DNA of 41,543 bases from Granulicella sp. S156 (lineage in GTDB: Bacteria; Acidobacteriota; Terriglobia; Terriglobales; Acidobacteriaceae). The translations under genes and the position numbers were made by a program. The stretch spans positions 560,864 to 602,406 of the forward strand of contig NZ_LMUH01000026.1 of the NCBI RefSeq assembly GCF_009766105.1, read 5' to 3'. Shown in pieces: positions 7,330-23,524 of the stretch. Position 1 is the first letter of the stretch, and each line of letters starts with the position of its first letter. Under the pieces are notes generated by a model. It saw only the letters and a program-made list of their open reading frames with translations. It made no database searches and was not told the origin of the DNA.

Positions 7330-7773
7330 ATGAAGAATCTTTGGCAAGGTTTGCGTATCGTGCTCGAGGTGATCGGAGTTATTGCACTTGTATGGGGTGG
7401 CAGTGTGCTATTCCTACGGCACATGTTCAAAGACTTTGCAGGTGGAAATTGCACAGACACGGAACAACGAATCCTTGAATCTCCAGATGGCAAACACAGC
7501 GTCAAGAGTTTCCATCGCGTTTGTGGAGACGACAAGCACGCATGGGATTTCATTTATCTGAGCACAGGAAATCCGAATCCTGGATACGAGTACACACCAG
7601 TTGTCACAGTGAAGGATGTGGCTCCTGGCGAAACCTCCATAACCTGGGATGGATCCAGCCAAGTCTCCGTGAAATATCCCGCTTCCGCAGAAATCGGGGA
7701 TGCTTATGCCAAGGTGCTCGACATTCGTGTAGTCCTCAATCCTTCGCTCCCACAGGCCCCTTCAGGCAAGTAA
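7330..7773 (+). CDS. Membrane-anchored hypothetical protein
   Basis: 147 residues with one N-terminal hydrophobic helix (about 8-30, IVLEVIGVIALVWGGSVLFL), then a soluble, mostly beta-like domain with two cysteines that might pair (GNCTDTEQ and HRVCGDD). The segment RILESPDGKHSVKSF resembles the 'SPDGK' strand often found in small anchored proteins, but I cannot name a family. Likely topology: helix in the inner membrane with the domain outside, consistent with a disulfide. The start ATG has only a weak GGTGG upstream. Divergent from the TIGR03435 gene across palindromic repeat D. Its function is unknown. Confidence 0.55.
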   Translation: MKNLWQGLRIVLEVIGVIALVWGGSVLFLRHMFKDFAGGNCTDTEQRILESPDGKHSVKSFHRVCGDDKHAWDFIYLSTGNPNPGYEYTPVVTVKDVAPGETSITWDGSSQVSVKYPASAEIGDAYAKVLDIRVVLNPSLPQAPSGK

Positions 7774-7825
7774 GAAATGGACGAGATCAATCTTCCGCAA
7801 AGTCACCTTGTCGGCAACTTGAGGA

Positions 7826-8074
7826 TCAAGGCAGCTCTTCCGGTATCGGCCTCCGAACCTTCGCTATGAGCCATGAGTCCGAAGCGCCAAATACCTTGTA
7901 GTTTTCGCGAGCTTGTCGTAGCCCAACTCCATTGGTGCCGCACACAAATTCCAGATCTTCGAAGGTGCCTGGATGATCTTCCCAACCACAAACCTCACAG
8001 TTCCAATAGGTGCCGGGAGGCTGCTGGCCTAGAGTCAAATTCCCGCAGCAGGGGTATGGGAAAGCTTTGGGCAT
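7826..8074 (-). CDS. CPCC-family cysteine-rich protein
   Basis: An 82-residue cytoplasmic protein. It has the pattern of the Cys-rich CPCC family: a YPCCGNLTL knuckle (Cys9, Cys10), PPGTY, the second knuckle CEVCGWED (Cys26, Cys29), then FEDLEFVCGTNGVGL, and RQARENYKVFGA. The usual CPCC is YPCC here, so one of the canonical first cysteines is replaced; Cys45 could be an extra ligand. It very probably folds as a small zinc-binding domain. The biological role of the family is unknown; members are scattered in many bacteria, often as single genes or within polymorphic-toxin loci. No toxin gene is adjacent here. Confidence 0.8.
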   Translation of the reverse strand: MPKAFPYPCCGNLTLGQQPPGTYWNCEVCGWEDHPGTFEDLEFVCGTNGVGLRQARENYKVFGASDSWLIAKVRRPIPEELP

Positions 8075-8246
8075 AGTTGCAATTTTAGGGGGACGGCTCC
8101 ATCAAACGGAGCTCTACTCCCGCAAAGTTTGCTTATCGGCACCATCAATCGAGCTGCCTGGTCTGTTTTGTAGCGCAAGTGCCACGGACGCTAACGCAAC
8201 AATACCCTGGCAATCGCCAGGGCATTGTCATGTATCGAGCCATAAC

Positions 8247-8996
8247 CTACGCATGCGTACGCTGATCGCGATGCACGAAGTGATACGGCGGCCACGGGCC
8301 GGAGAGCTGCATGTTGCAGTCCTTCATCTGTTGCGTGGCGGTGCTGTACTTGTTCTGGTAACGCTCCACGGTCTTCTTGTCCACAAGATGCGCGATGTCC
8401 AGCAGCATCTTGCCGGAATCCATGCGCTTGCAGGTGATCTCTTCGGCGAGTGGGAGGAACATGCGGTGCATCTGCACCGAAAGCGCCCGTGCGCGCGACT
8501 GGCGCTCGCGCTGCCGGCTGGCCGACTCGCGCAGATGCGACAGATATTCCTGCCCGACAGTCGCGGGCTGGTGCCCCATGCCCTTGGTCTCCGGACAGAT
8601 ATCGTCCACCAGAAGCTTGATGTGCATCTCGGCCTTGCCGCGCAGACGCTCGACGTTGGCCAGGAAATGCCGTTGGTTCGACCGGACAGAGCGGCGCAGC
8701 GCGTCGTCGTCCTCAAACGTCGTGCCGAAGCGGAACGGCAGAACGGTGGATTTGGCGAAACAATTGGAGATCACTCGACAATGGTCGCGGGCCGCCAGTT
8801 GTGCGTCAGCGCCGGCCATGCGGGCGGCGTCCTCGGGAAGATGCTCGGAGACAACAACGGCTAGGTCGGCTGCGGGGAAGAGAAAGGTTTGGTTTCCGAA
8901 AAGTCCGGTGGCGCCGGTCAACGGCGTCGGACGACGGTGACGAGCCAACTCGGGAAACGCATTACGTTCGGCGATGCAGTAGGCATACCATGCCAT
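8247..8996 (-). CDS. GvpL/GvpF-family gas vesicle protein (solitary)
   Basis: 249 residues with the landmarks of GvpL/GvpF: an N-terminal AYCIAE strand, VLPFRFGTTFEDDDALRRSV at about 85-104, KAEMHIKLLV in the middle, a long charged helix with QEYLSHLRESASRQRERQ, and the C-terminal signature SGPWPPYHFV (about 232-241). GvpF/GvpL are minor, structural or assembly-associated gas vesicle proteins. No gvpA or other gvp gene is present in the window, so buoyancy is an unlikely role. Solitary copies are known in non-buoyant bacteria, and their role is unclear. The ATG at 8994-8996 has CAGGAG about 13 nt upstream, rather far. It could be a relic or a repurposed protein. Confidence 0.85.
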   Translation of the reverse strand: MAWYAYCIAERNAFPELARHRRPTPLTGATGLFGNQTFLFPAADLAVVVSEHLPEDAARMAGADAQLAARDHCRVISNCFAKSTVLPFRFGTTFEDDDALRRSVRSNQRHFLANVERLRGKAEMHIKLLVDDICPETKGMGHQPATVGQEYLSHLRESASRQRERQSRARALSVQMHRMFLPLAEEITCKRMDSGKMLLDIAHLVDKKTVERYQNKYSTATQQMKDCNMQLSGPWPPYHFVHRDQRTHA

Positions 8997-9610
8997 AAAA
9001 TTTATGTCGCTCCTGGAACGCTGAGGGGTTCTTTGGCCCGGTCAGGTGATTTGTTGTTTTCAAACGTCAAACAGCAAGAACGATCAAACATGCGCAACCT
9101 GACGCGTGCCCTGAGAATTGTGCAGTTATCGATTGCGAGCCAGATACTATGCCCAATTTCATACGATTGGCAAGAGGGTAGAAATAGCCACTTGGCGAAT
9201 GGAAAAGGTTAACTAAAGAGTCAACAGAAAACCCCATAAGAAAAACGTTTGTCTTCTTCCCATTAGGGAAACAAGACCGTGCCGGGGATCGTGGCTAAAA
9301 CGTCACGACAGGCCAAACTTTTGCGGCACTTCCTTAGCGTCAGCTGTTGCTTTTCTTCCGCCCGTCGACTGCGCTCCCTTTTGTCCACGCCTCAAATAAA
9401 TTGCCGCCTGCCGCCCACATGGGCGATTATCGCCCAACATGGCTTTCGGCGGCTCTTCTGCGTTTTTATGCTTAACGCACCCCATCCAGAAGACTGCCGG
9501 TTTACTGTCGCCTGTTCCCTGTTTCCCGTCTTCGAACTGCTAGACTGGAAGGATGCGTGGGCGGTGGGCCCGGCTATCTCTTGCAGAATGTTTTTAAGGA
9601 TGGAATTCGA
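8997..9610. other. Gene-free stretch between divergent genes
   Basis: About 614 bases between the divergent GvpL/F gene and the TPR gene. No frame in it looks like a real protein. It contains a short perfect hairpin GGGCGA-TTA-TCGCCC at 9420-9434, and a CCTGTTCCCTGTTTCCC motif near 9509-9527 that resembles the repeated TGTTTCCTG motifs downstream of the TPR gene. The promoter of the TPR gene should lie here; I could not place it with confidence. Confidence 0.4.
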
Positions 9611-10354
9611 GTGGATAACGCGACCAAGCGTGAATTGAAGAAGCAAGACCAGTTCCACACCATCACCGAGCACGGTGTGGAGTGGGTCAACCACAATCGC
9701 CAGACAGCCATCGTTTCGGGCGCTGCCGTTGTCGTGCTGATCCTCGCCATCGTTGGCGGCTACGTGCTGTTCCAGCACCGCTCCACCGCGGCCTCGACGG
9801 CCTTTGGCGCAGCGATGCAGACCTACCAGACCCCCGTCGCCATGCCCGGCCAGCCCTTGCCTCCCGGCACAAAAAGCTACGCCACCGTCAGTGAACGCGC
9901 GGCAGCGGCCAATGCCCAGTTTCAGAGCGTCGCCCAGCAATATGGGATGACACAGTCGGGCAAGCTCGCGCTCTACTTCACCGGCTTGACCTATATGGAA
10001 GAGGGCCAGAATGGCCCTGCGGAAGACGCCTTCAAGAAGACTGCCGGAAGCTGGAGCTCTGATCTCGCCGCTCTCGGCAAGTTCTCACTCGCACAGCTCT
10101 ATGAGCAGACCGGCCGCGATCCCCAGGCCATTGATCTCTTCAATGAGCTGTCGAATAGCAAGGCTTCAACCGTTCCTGCTGGCCTCGCGCAGATCCAACT
10201 CGCCGAGCTGTACAGCGCCGAAGGCAAGGCCGACAAAGCAAAAGAGGTCTACGCCAAGCTGAAAGACAAAGACAAGGACGCCAAGGGCAATCCTGGCGTA
10301 GCCGGCTCGATCGCCGCAGAAAAGCTGAATCCGCAACCAACGGGACAGCAGTAA
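9611..10354 (+). CDS. Membrane-anchored tetratricopeptide repeat protein
   Basis: I place the start at GTG 9611 (VDNATKRELKKQDQF), with AAGGA at 9596-9600 ten bases upstream; the frame is open further up but has no start signal. The ~247-residue product has a cytoplasmic N-terminus, one membrane helix (AIVSGAAVVVLILAIVGGYV), and a helical domain with TPR-like pairs, for example LALYFTGLTYMEEGQ, FSLAQLYEQTGRDPQAI, and IQLAELYSAEGKADKAKEVY. The layout matches the YfgM-type (TPR_21) anchored proteins, which act as periplasmic chaperone partners near the Sec translocon. The tail is Lys/Asp-rich. It ends in TAA 10352-10354, which opens the arm of a terminator palindrome. Confidence 0.75.
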   Translation: MDNATKRELKKQDQFHTITEHGVEWVNHNRQTAIVSGAAVVVLILAIVGGYVLFQHRSTAASTAFGAAMQTYQTPVAMPGQPLPPGTKSYATVSERAAAANAQFQSVAQQYGMTQSGKLALYFTGLTYMEEGQNGPAEDAFKKTAGSWSSDLAALGKFSLAQLYEQTGRDPQAIDLFNELSNSKASTVPAGLAQIQLAELYSAEGKADKAKEVYAKLKDKDKDAKGNPGVAGSIAAEKLNPQPTGQQ

Positions 10355-10444
10355 GAGCAGGAAACAGTTAAAAGCAGAGGCCGCCTTCGGGCGGCCTCTT
10401 TTGCTGCCTGTTTCCTGTTTGCTGATTCCTGTTTCCTGCTCTTA
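10352..10444. repeat. Mirrored palindrome spanning both convergent stop codons
   Basis: TAAGAGCAGGAAACAG at 10352-10367 is repeated as its exact reverse complement at 10429-10444 (16 of 16). Both arms begin with a stop codon: TAA of the TPR gene on the plus strand and TAA of the K+ channel gene on the minus strand. The terminator hairpin (10376-10402) is nested inside, and extra TGTTTCCTG motifs lie at about 10409-10436. Confidence 0.85.
10376..10402. terminator. Rho-independent terminator between convergent genes
   Basis: A perfect stem AGAGGCCGCC - TTCG - GGCGGCCTCT (10376-10399), followed by TTTT on the plus strand and preceded by AAAA, so it can serve both the TPR gene and the convergent channel gene. 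The UUCG tetraloop makes it very stable. Confidence 0.9.
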
Positions 10445-11659
10445 AAACGGATGCGATTCGTTGTCGTGCAGATGCGACGTCGTCGACCGCGCGCTGATAT
10501 GCGTCGTCAGGCGATCGGCTATAGCTGCGGGGGTGCGGAGGTTGGCGACCGTTGTCCAGCCGTCGCGCTTGCGCAGGGGGTCGGGCGGTATCGGAGCCCA
10601 GAGCGGAAGTTCCAGGCGAAGATAGTCTGCCATAGCGCAGGCATGCGGCTCGTAGAGCTTGCGAATCGCACTGAGCCGTTCGTGAGATTCGACATTGCCG
10701 CAGAGCGAAAAACCTGCCGTGGAGAGCATCTCGCAGAGCCGTGCAAACTCGTCATCGTGCAGCCGCACGGGAGGGGAATCCCGGTAGCGCTGCTCTTCCT
10801 TCTCCTGCTGAAAGACGTGGCCAAGGTCGACCAGTGTGTGGCGTCCAATGGCGAACGTAAGCTGCGCCTGGCGCGTGCTGGGACCTTCGATCGTAGTAAT
10901 CAGCAGAGCGCAGGTATCCAGAATGGCGGTAAGCGCGGCGAGCCAACTTTGGTTGTCGTGCTGCGAGCGGTAGTAGCAAAGAAGCGGATAGGAGATGTGT
11001 GTCTCGAGCATCTCGGCACACCAGCGTTCCCAATCGGCAAGCAGGAATGTAAGAGCATCATGGCCCCCGCTGAAGTTATGCCGCAGCAGCAGTTCTCCTG
11101 CAGCAGGAGGCGAGCCGGCCCGCGCGTCCAACAGGGCGACAGAGACCTCGCGGTGCGAGAACGCGGTGTACAGTACCGGCACGTAACCGATGACCAGCGC
11201 AACAAATCCGAGACCGGTCCCGGATTCGAGCACGAGCAACATACGCGCAACATGCGAGGAGGGTTGGACGTCGCCAAGACCGAGCGTGAAGAGGGTTGTT
11301 CCACTGACATACACACAACTGCGCAGGCGTTCGAAATGCGTTATCGGATGGGTAGGATCGGCAAACGGCACATGCAGGCCGAAGTAGATGAGCGCATAGG
11401 CAAACACCAGCAGCAGTGCCCAGACAACAAACAGCACCAGGAGCGAGAGCGGACCGTAGAAGCTGTAAAGCTGCTCACGGCTCCGGCGCGAAGCCCAGCG
11501 ATCGATCAGATATCCCCACGGAGACCAGGTGACAAGGATGAAGAACCGCGTGATGCGAAAGCGTCCCACCGGACGACGTGGCAGGATGATGGTCTGAAAG
11601 GCGTCCAGCAGGACACCGACCAGAAACACGCAGCCGAAGAGGATTGCAGCAATGTGCAT
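10442..11659 (-). CDS. Two-pore potassium channel family protein
   Basis: A 405-residue membrane protein. Hydrophobic helices occur at about 1-24, 65-95 and 135-165, with a pore loop TTLFTLGLGD (about 121-130). TLGLGD corresponds to the K+ selectivity filter T-x-G-[YFL]-G-D, with Leu in the usual aromatic position, so selectivity may be relaxed. The remaining ~230 residues form a cytoplasmic domain with no RCK/TrkA nucleotide-binding signature; it has long helices such as ALTFLLADWERWCAEMLETH. It probably acts as an inner-membrane ion channel. The start has no clear ribosome-binding site. It is divergent from xseA across 75 nt and convergent with the TPR gene. Confidence 0.8.
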   Translation of the reverse strand: MHIAAILFGCVFLVGVLLDAFQTIILPRRPVGRFRITRFFILVTWSPWGYLIDRWASRRSREQLYSFYGPLSLLVLFVVWALLLVFAYALIYFGLHVPFADPTHPITHFERLRSCVYVSGTTLFTLGLGDVQPSSHVARMLLVLESGTGLGFVALVIGYVPVLYTAFSHREVSVALLDARAGSPPAAGELLLRHNFSGGHDALTFLLADWERWCAEMLETHISYPLLCYYRSQHDNQSWLAALTAILDTCALLITTIEGPSTRQAQLTFAIGRHTLVDLGHVFQQEKEEQRYRDSPPVRLHDDEFARLCEMLSTAGFSLCGNVESHERLSAIRKLYEPHACAMADYLRLELPLWAPIPPDPLRKRDGWTTVANLRTPAAIADRLTTHISARSTTSHLHDNESHPF

Positions 11660-11734
11660 ACGGTTTGACTCTAACGGCTCTCTGCTCGTGACAGCAAAAA
11701 ATATTGCGTAAAGCAGAGTAAACTCGTCTTCACG

Positions 11735-13336
11735 ATGTCCGATTCCGACGACATGCCGAGCCTTGCCAGCCTGCGCCGCGGTGCAGGCCGACGTACACCC
11801 CGCGCGAAGAACACGCAGTCAGAACAAGCGCCGTCCCTGTTCGACACGCTGCCTGGGTTCGATACCCCGGAGGAACTGGACGTACCTCCACTCCATGAGG
11901 CTGTCACCGCAGCGGACGTGATCGCCGAGCAGTCGCGCAGCCTGAACGCTACGATACGAACCACGCCTCCGGAGCCCCGACCAACGAAACCAGCAGTCAC
12001 CGCCACTCAAACCGAGGCCCGCGTCTGGACCGTCGGCGACCTGGTGCGCGAGGTGCGCGGCCTCGTCGAACGCAGCTATGGGCAGATCACAGTGGATGGC
12101 GAGATCTCCAACTGGCGTCCTGCCGCCAGCGGGCACTGCTACTTCACGTTGAAGGATGGCAATGCCCAGCTCTCCGTCGTGATGTTCCGCCGCCAGGCCT
12201 CGCTGCTGCGCTTCAGACCTAAGGATGGCGACGCCGTGCGGCTGCACGGACAGGTCAGCGTATACGAGAGCCGTGGCCAGATGCAGCTCATTGCCGAAAC
12301 GATGGAAGAGGTTGGCCAGGGCGCGCTGCTCGCCGCCGTGCAACGGCTCAAAGAGCGGCTGCGGCGCGAGGGCATCTTCGACAACGAACGTTCGCTGCCC
12401 GCGTTCCCCAAGTGCATCGGCGTAGTGACCAGCCTGCAGGGAGCGGCCTTGCGCGACATCGTAAAGGTCTGCCGTCGTCGCCATGCGGCAGTGAATCTGC
12501 TGATCTATCCAGCGGCAGTGCAGGGACCGCGCTGCGCGGAGGAGGTTATCGCCGGCGTGCAGTGGTTCAGCGCCCATCCGCAACATGCCGATGTTTTGAT
12601 CGTTGCGCGTGGCGGAGGAAGCTGGGAGGACCTGCACGGCTTCGACGATGAAGGCGTGGCACGCGCGATTGCGTCCTGCACGATTCCCGTGATCGCAGGC
12701 ATCGGCCATGCGACCGACACTACCATCGCGGATGCAGCGGCAGACGTATGCGCTCCGACACCTTCGGCAGCGGCAGAGCTTGTAACCGCGGCGCAATATC
12801 GCATCGAAGAACGCGTCGACCGGCTGCGCTCACGCGTTCTGCGCGCGGGCAGTTATGAGGTATTGCGAGCGCGGCAGCGCCTGTCGCGTCTGAGCGCGGA
12901 ATCAGCACTGCGGAGACTACGTGATGCTCTTGGCCGTCGCGAACAACGCCTGGACGAGCTGGGCTTCCGCGCGGAGTCTGTGATAGCGCGCACGCTGAGA
13001 CTTCGCAACGAGCGGCTGTCACGCCTGAGCGTGCGGCTGCAACGGCAAGATGTCGCGCTTCGACTCGCCGAGGGCAAGCGGCGCCTGGAGCGGTTGCACG
13101 CGCAACTGGAGAGCGTAGGCTCGGCCATGACGATGAGACGCGGCCAACAGATAGAGCGCTGTGCCTCGCGGCTGGAGTCGCTGAGCCCTCTGCGAGTGCT
13201 GGAACGAGGCTACGCGCTGGTATACGGGCCCGATGGCAAACTACTGCGCTCGACAGCGAACGTAATGGCGTATGACAACATCGTTGCAAGGCTCGCGGAC
13301 GGCAGCCTTCGAGCGCGCGTGACCAGCAAAGAATAG
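11735..13336 (+). CDS. xseA: Exodeoxyribonuclease VII large subunit
   Basis: 533 residues, longer than the usual 400-460. Residues ~1-95 are a polar, probably disordered extension. An OB-fold follows (WTVGDLVREVRGLVERSYGQ from about 98; VDGEISNWRPAASGHCYF), then the catalytic core with GVVTSLQGAALRDIV, VARGGGSWEDLHGF, and GHATDTTIADAAADV before APTPSAAAEL, and a long Arg-rich coiled coil (~360-490). Together with XseB the enzyme degrades single-stranded DNA to acid-insoluble oligonucleotides. The Asp, Arg, His and Asp positions reported as important in the E. coli enzyme are present, but the family's GHETD reads GHATD here. No xseB lies nearby. The ATG at 11735 has a weak ribosome-binding site, so part of the extension could be annotation excess. 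Confidence 0.92.
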   Translation: MSDSDDMPSLASLRRGAGRRTPRAKNTQSEQAPSLFDTLPGFDTPEELDVPPLHEAVTAADVIAEQSRSLNATIRTTPPEPRPTKPAVTATQTEARVWTVGDLVREVRGLVERSYGQITVDGEISNWRPAASGHCYFTLKDGNAQLSVVMFRRQASLLRFRPKDGDAVRLHGQVSVYESRGQMQLIAETMEEVGQGALLAAVQRLKERLRREGIFDNERSLPAFPKCIGVVTSLQGAALRDIVKVCRRRHAAVNLLIYPAAVQGPRCAEEVIAGVQWFSAHPQHADVLIVARGGGSWEDLHGFDDEGVARAIASCTIPVIAGIGHATDTTIADAAADVCAPTPSAAAELVTAAQYRIEERVDRLRSRVLRAGSYEVLRARQRLSRLSAESALRRLRDALGRREQRLDELGFRAESVIARTLRLRNERLSRLSVRLQRQDVALRLAEGKRRLERLHAQLESVGSAMTMRRGQQIERCASRLESLSPLRVLERGYALVYGPDGKLLRSTANVMAYDNIVARLADGSLRARVTSKE

Positions 13337-13375
13337 CCGCTGATTCATTTTCAGTTCCCAGGCATCCACTCTTCT

Positions 13376-13849
13376 ATGAGCGAAGCTATCCACCCCGAAA
13401 CCCGTATCGGCCATGTGCATCTACGCGTGGCAAACCTCGAACGTGCCATCGCCTTCTACAACGGTGTGCTCGGCTTCCAGGTGACGGCGCGAATCGGTAA
13501 CTCTGCAGCATTTCTATCAGCGGGAGGCTATCACCACCACATCGGCCTGAACACCTGGGAGAGCCTCGGCGGCTCGCCTCCGCCTCCAGGAACAACCGGG
13601 CTGTATCACCTCGCCATTCTCTATCCGACTCGACACGAGTTGGGCGATGCGTTGAAGCGGCTGATCGCAGCCAAGATCCCGCTCGATGGAACTGCTGATC
13701 ACGGCGTCAGCGAGGCGCTGTATCTTCACGATCCGGACGGCAACGGTGTCGAACTCTACTGGGATCGTCCGCGCGAAGAGTGGCCCAAGGATGCTGACGG
13801 CAACCTCACCATGTACACGCGAGCACTCGACCTGAGCAAACTACTCTAG
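13376..13849 (+). CDS. VOC-family protein (glyoxalase/extradiol dioxygenase fold)
   Basis: 157 residues with a vicinal-oxygen-chelate fold: RIGHVHLRVANLERAIAFY at the start, LGFQV, YHHHIGLNTW, GLYHLAILYP opening the second half, and DPDGNGVELYWDRP with the typical Glu metal ligand near the end. His in the first strand, His in GLYH and Glu in VELYW would chelate a divalent metal. The pattern fits the CatE/catechol-2,3-dioxygenase-like VOC proteins; enzymatic activity towards catechols is possible but not shown. It follows xseA by 39 nt on the same strand and may be co-transcribed. Its stop codon overlaps the stop of the convergent SRPBCC remnant. Confidence 0.85.
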   Translation: MSEAIHPETRIGHVHLRVANLERAIAFYNGVLGFQVTARIGNSAAFLSAGGYHHHIGLNTWESLGGSPPPPGTTGLYHLAILYPTRHELGDALKRLIAAKIPLDGTADHGVSEALYLHDPDGNGVELYWDRPREEWPKDADGNLTMYTRALDLSKLL

Positions 13850-13955
13850 CGCTCTGCCGCAGACTTCATGCTGGCGAGGTCGCGCTCGAAGTCGCCGCCG
13901 ATCATCTTGTCCATCGACATGAAGACGCTGAATACCTTGCCGACACGAAGTAGGC
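13846..13955 (-). pseudogene. SRPBCC-family protein, C-terminal remnant
   Basis: The last ~35 residues of an SRPBCC (polyketide cyclase/START-like) protein: GKVFSVFMSMDKMIGGD followed by FERDLASMKSAAER and a stop. The MDKM-(I/V)G-x-DFE-GLA pattern is typical of the C-terminal helix of this family. Upstream the coding pattern ends at an inverted-repeat element (13956-14013), and beyond that nothing SRPBCC-like remains. An open frame continues to 14100, but it reads through the repeat. I infer truncation with loss of the ~110 N-terminal residues. The stop TAG overlaps the VOC gene's TAG tail-to-tail. Confidence 0.6.
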
Positions 13956-14013
13956 TGCCGGGGGCCCCATCCTCGACGCGCGTTCTTTGCGCGGCAGGGT
14001 GGGGCACCCGGCA
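13956..14013. repeat. Inverted-repeat element at the break of the SRPBCC remnant
   Basis: Arms 13956-13973 (TGCCGGGGGCCCCATCCT) and 13996-14013 (AGGGTGGGGCACCCGGCA) pair at 16 of 18 positions around a 22-base centre rich in GCG. The GGGTGCCCCA type of motif is familiar from acidobacterial intergenic regions. It sits exactly where the SRPBCC coding pattern stops. Confidence 0.65.
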
Positions 14014-14127
14014 AAAGATAGTTATTCCCGACCACAAACGATAATCACCCTGTCGCATTTTGCTCAAAACATATTGCTGGACATAATATTGGTCTTTCAT
14101 GACACTACTGCCTGGAGACCGGACAAT

Positions 14128-14538
14128 ATGCGCATAAGAGATCTTAGGCCTAGTAAGCCCTTGCTAAGGTTGACTGCGCTCTGCATTGGGCTATCAGGAA
14201 TCCTCGTCAACTTTAATCCTAGGAGTCAGGCTGCTTTTGCCAAAGAGAAGGTTCATCAATGGCAGAAAGGAATGCTTACTGATGTAAGTTCCCGTGATGC
14301 TTCTCGATTGATCGATGGCACATCATACGAGAAATTATTTTGGACCTACACAATCGATGATGGAACGTACATCTGGAAACTACAACGCGACACAAGAAGG
14401 CACGATACACCTTTAGACGTTACTGTAAATACGAAGGTCGACTTCGCCATTGACGGTCATGGCGCTTTTCTAAAGGACGAAGGCGGAAAAGAACACAGTC
14501 TTTCTGTACAAACGAAAATACTCAAGTTAGCGCAATAG
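14128..14538 (+). CDS. Small secreted hypothetical protein
   Basis: I chose the ATG at 14128; CTGGAG about 10 nt upstream serves as ribosome-binding site, and the longer frame upstream reads through a repeat. The 136-residue product has a basic N-terminus and a hydrophobic segment (LLRLTALCIGLSGILVNF), a likely signal peptide or anchor. The mature part is mainly beta: EKVHQWQKGMLTD, YTIDDGTYIWKLQ, VNTKVDFAIDGHGAF, and LSVQTKILKL. Similar small exported beta-rich proteins with a 'K-Q-W-Q-x-G' start recur in acidobacteria. No enzymatic motif is visible. It converges on rpoC and shares its terminator. Its function is unknown. Confidence 0.65.
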   Translation: MRIRDLRPSKPLLRLTALCIGLSGILVNFNPRSQAAFAKEKVHQWQKGMLTDVSSRDASRLIDGTSYEKLFWTYTIDDGTYIWKLQRDTRRHDTPLDVTVNTKVDFAIDGHGAFLKDEGGKEHSLSVQTKILKLAQ

Positions 14539-14548
14539 ATATCAGCAA

Positions 14549-14586
14549 CAACAAAGGGCGGACTCTTTCGAGTCCGCCCTTTGTTG
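14549..14586. terminator. Terminator shared by rpoC and the convergent small gene
   Basis: A 17-bp perfect stem: CAACAAAGGGCGGACTC (14549-14565), loop TTTC, then the exact reverse complement (14570-14586). The long tracts TTTGTTG/CAACAAA at the base supply a modest U-run in both directions. It is placed 10 nt after the plus-strand stop and 37 nt after the rpoC stop, so it should terminate both transcripts. Confidence 0.88.
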
Positions 14587-14622
14587 CATTTGCGCGTAGC
14601 GCGTCTCGCTGGACGCGTAGTC

Positions 14623-18813
<4,191 letters not shown>

Positions 18814-19030
18814 AATTTTTCTCTCTCCGTGTGCAGTACTTAGCTCGATGCCAACTTTGTGCTTCACTCTCTTCTTTGCCGAGAGCTTGTGTTGCGAGCT
18901 TCGCTGCTGTTTCTGCTGCTATTGCTTTCGCGATGAGTGCCGTGTTCCGCGCTCATCACTTAGTACTTGCGCCGTTGCTGCCAGCTCCTGCCGTTACACA
19001 AGCTCGGAGCTGACAGCCAAAGGCGAATTG
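18814..19030 (-). promoter_or_regulatory. Structured rpoB-rpoC spacer (217 nt)
   Basis: No gene lies here. Two inverted repeats stand out: GCTGCCAGCTCC (18977-18988) against GGAGCTGACAGC (19006-19017), 11 of 12 pairs, and GATGAG (18932-18937) against CTCATC (18952-18957). A GTACTT motif occurs twice. In most bacteria this spacer is well below 100 nt. The hairpins could be processing sites or an attenuator; this is inference. No long U-run follows them, so they are not simple terminators. Confidence 0.45.

Positions 19031-23524
<4,494 letters not shown>

Noticed and set aside
9279..9638. A plus-strand frame in front of the TPR gene
   Set aside because: Composition is unlike a protein, and it overlaps the better supported GTG start of the TPR gene.
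10451..11668. A 405-codon plus-strand frame almost coextensive with the K+ channel gene
   Set aside because: The minus strand has membrane helices and a selectivity filter; the plus-strand product is basic and pattern-free.
11819..12796. A 325-codon minus-strand frame within xseA
   Set aside because: Shadow of xseA, whose OB-fold and catalytic motifs are clear.
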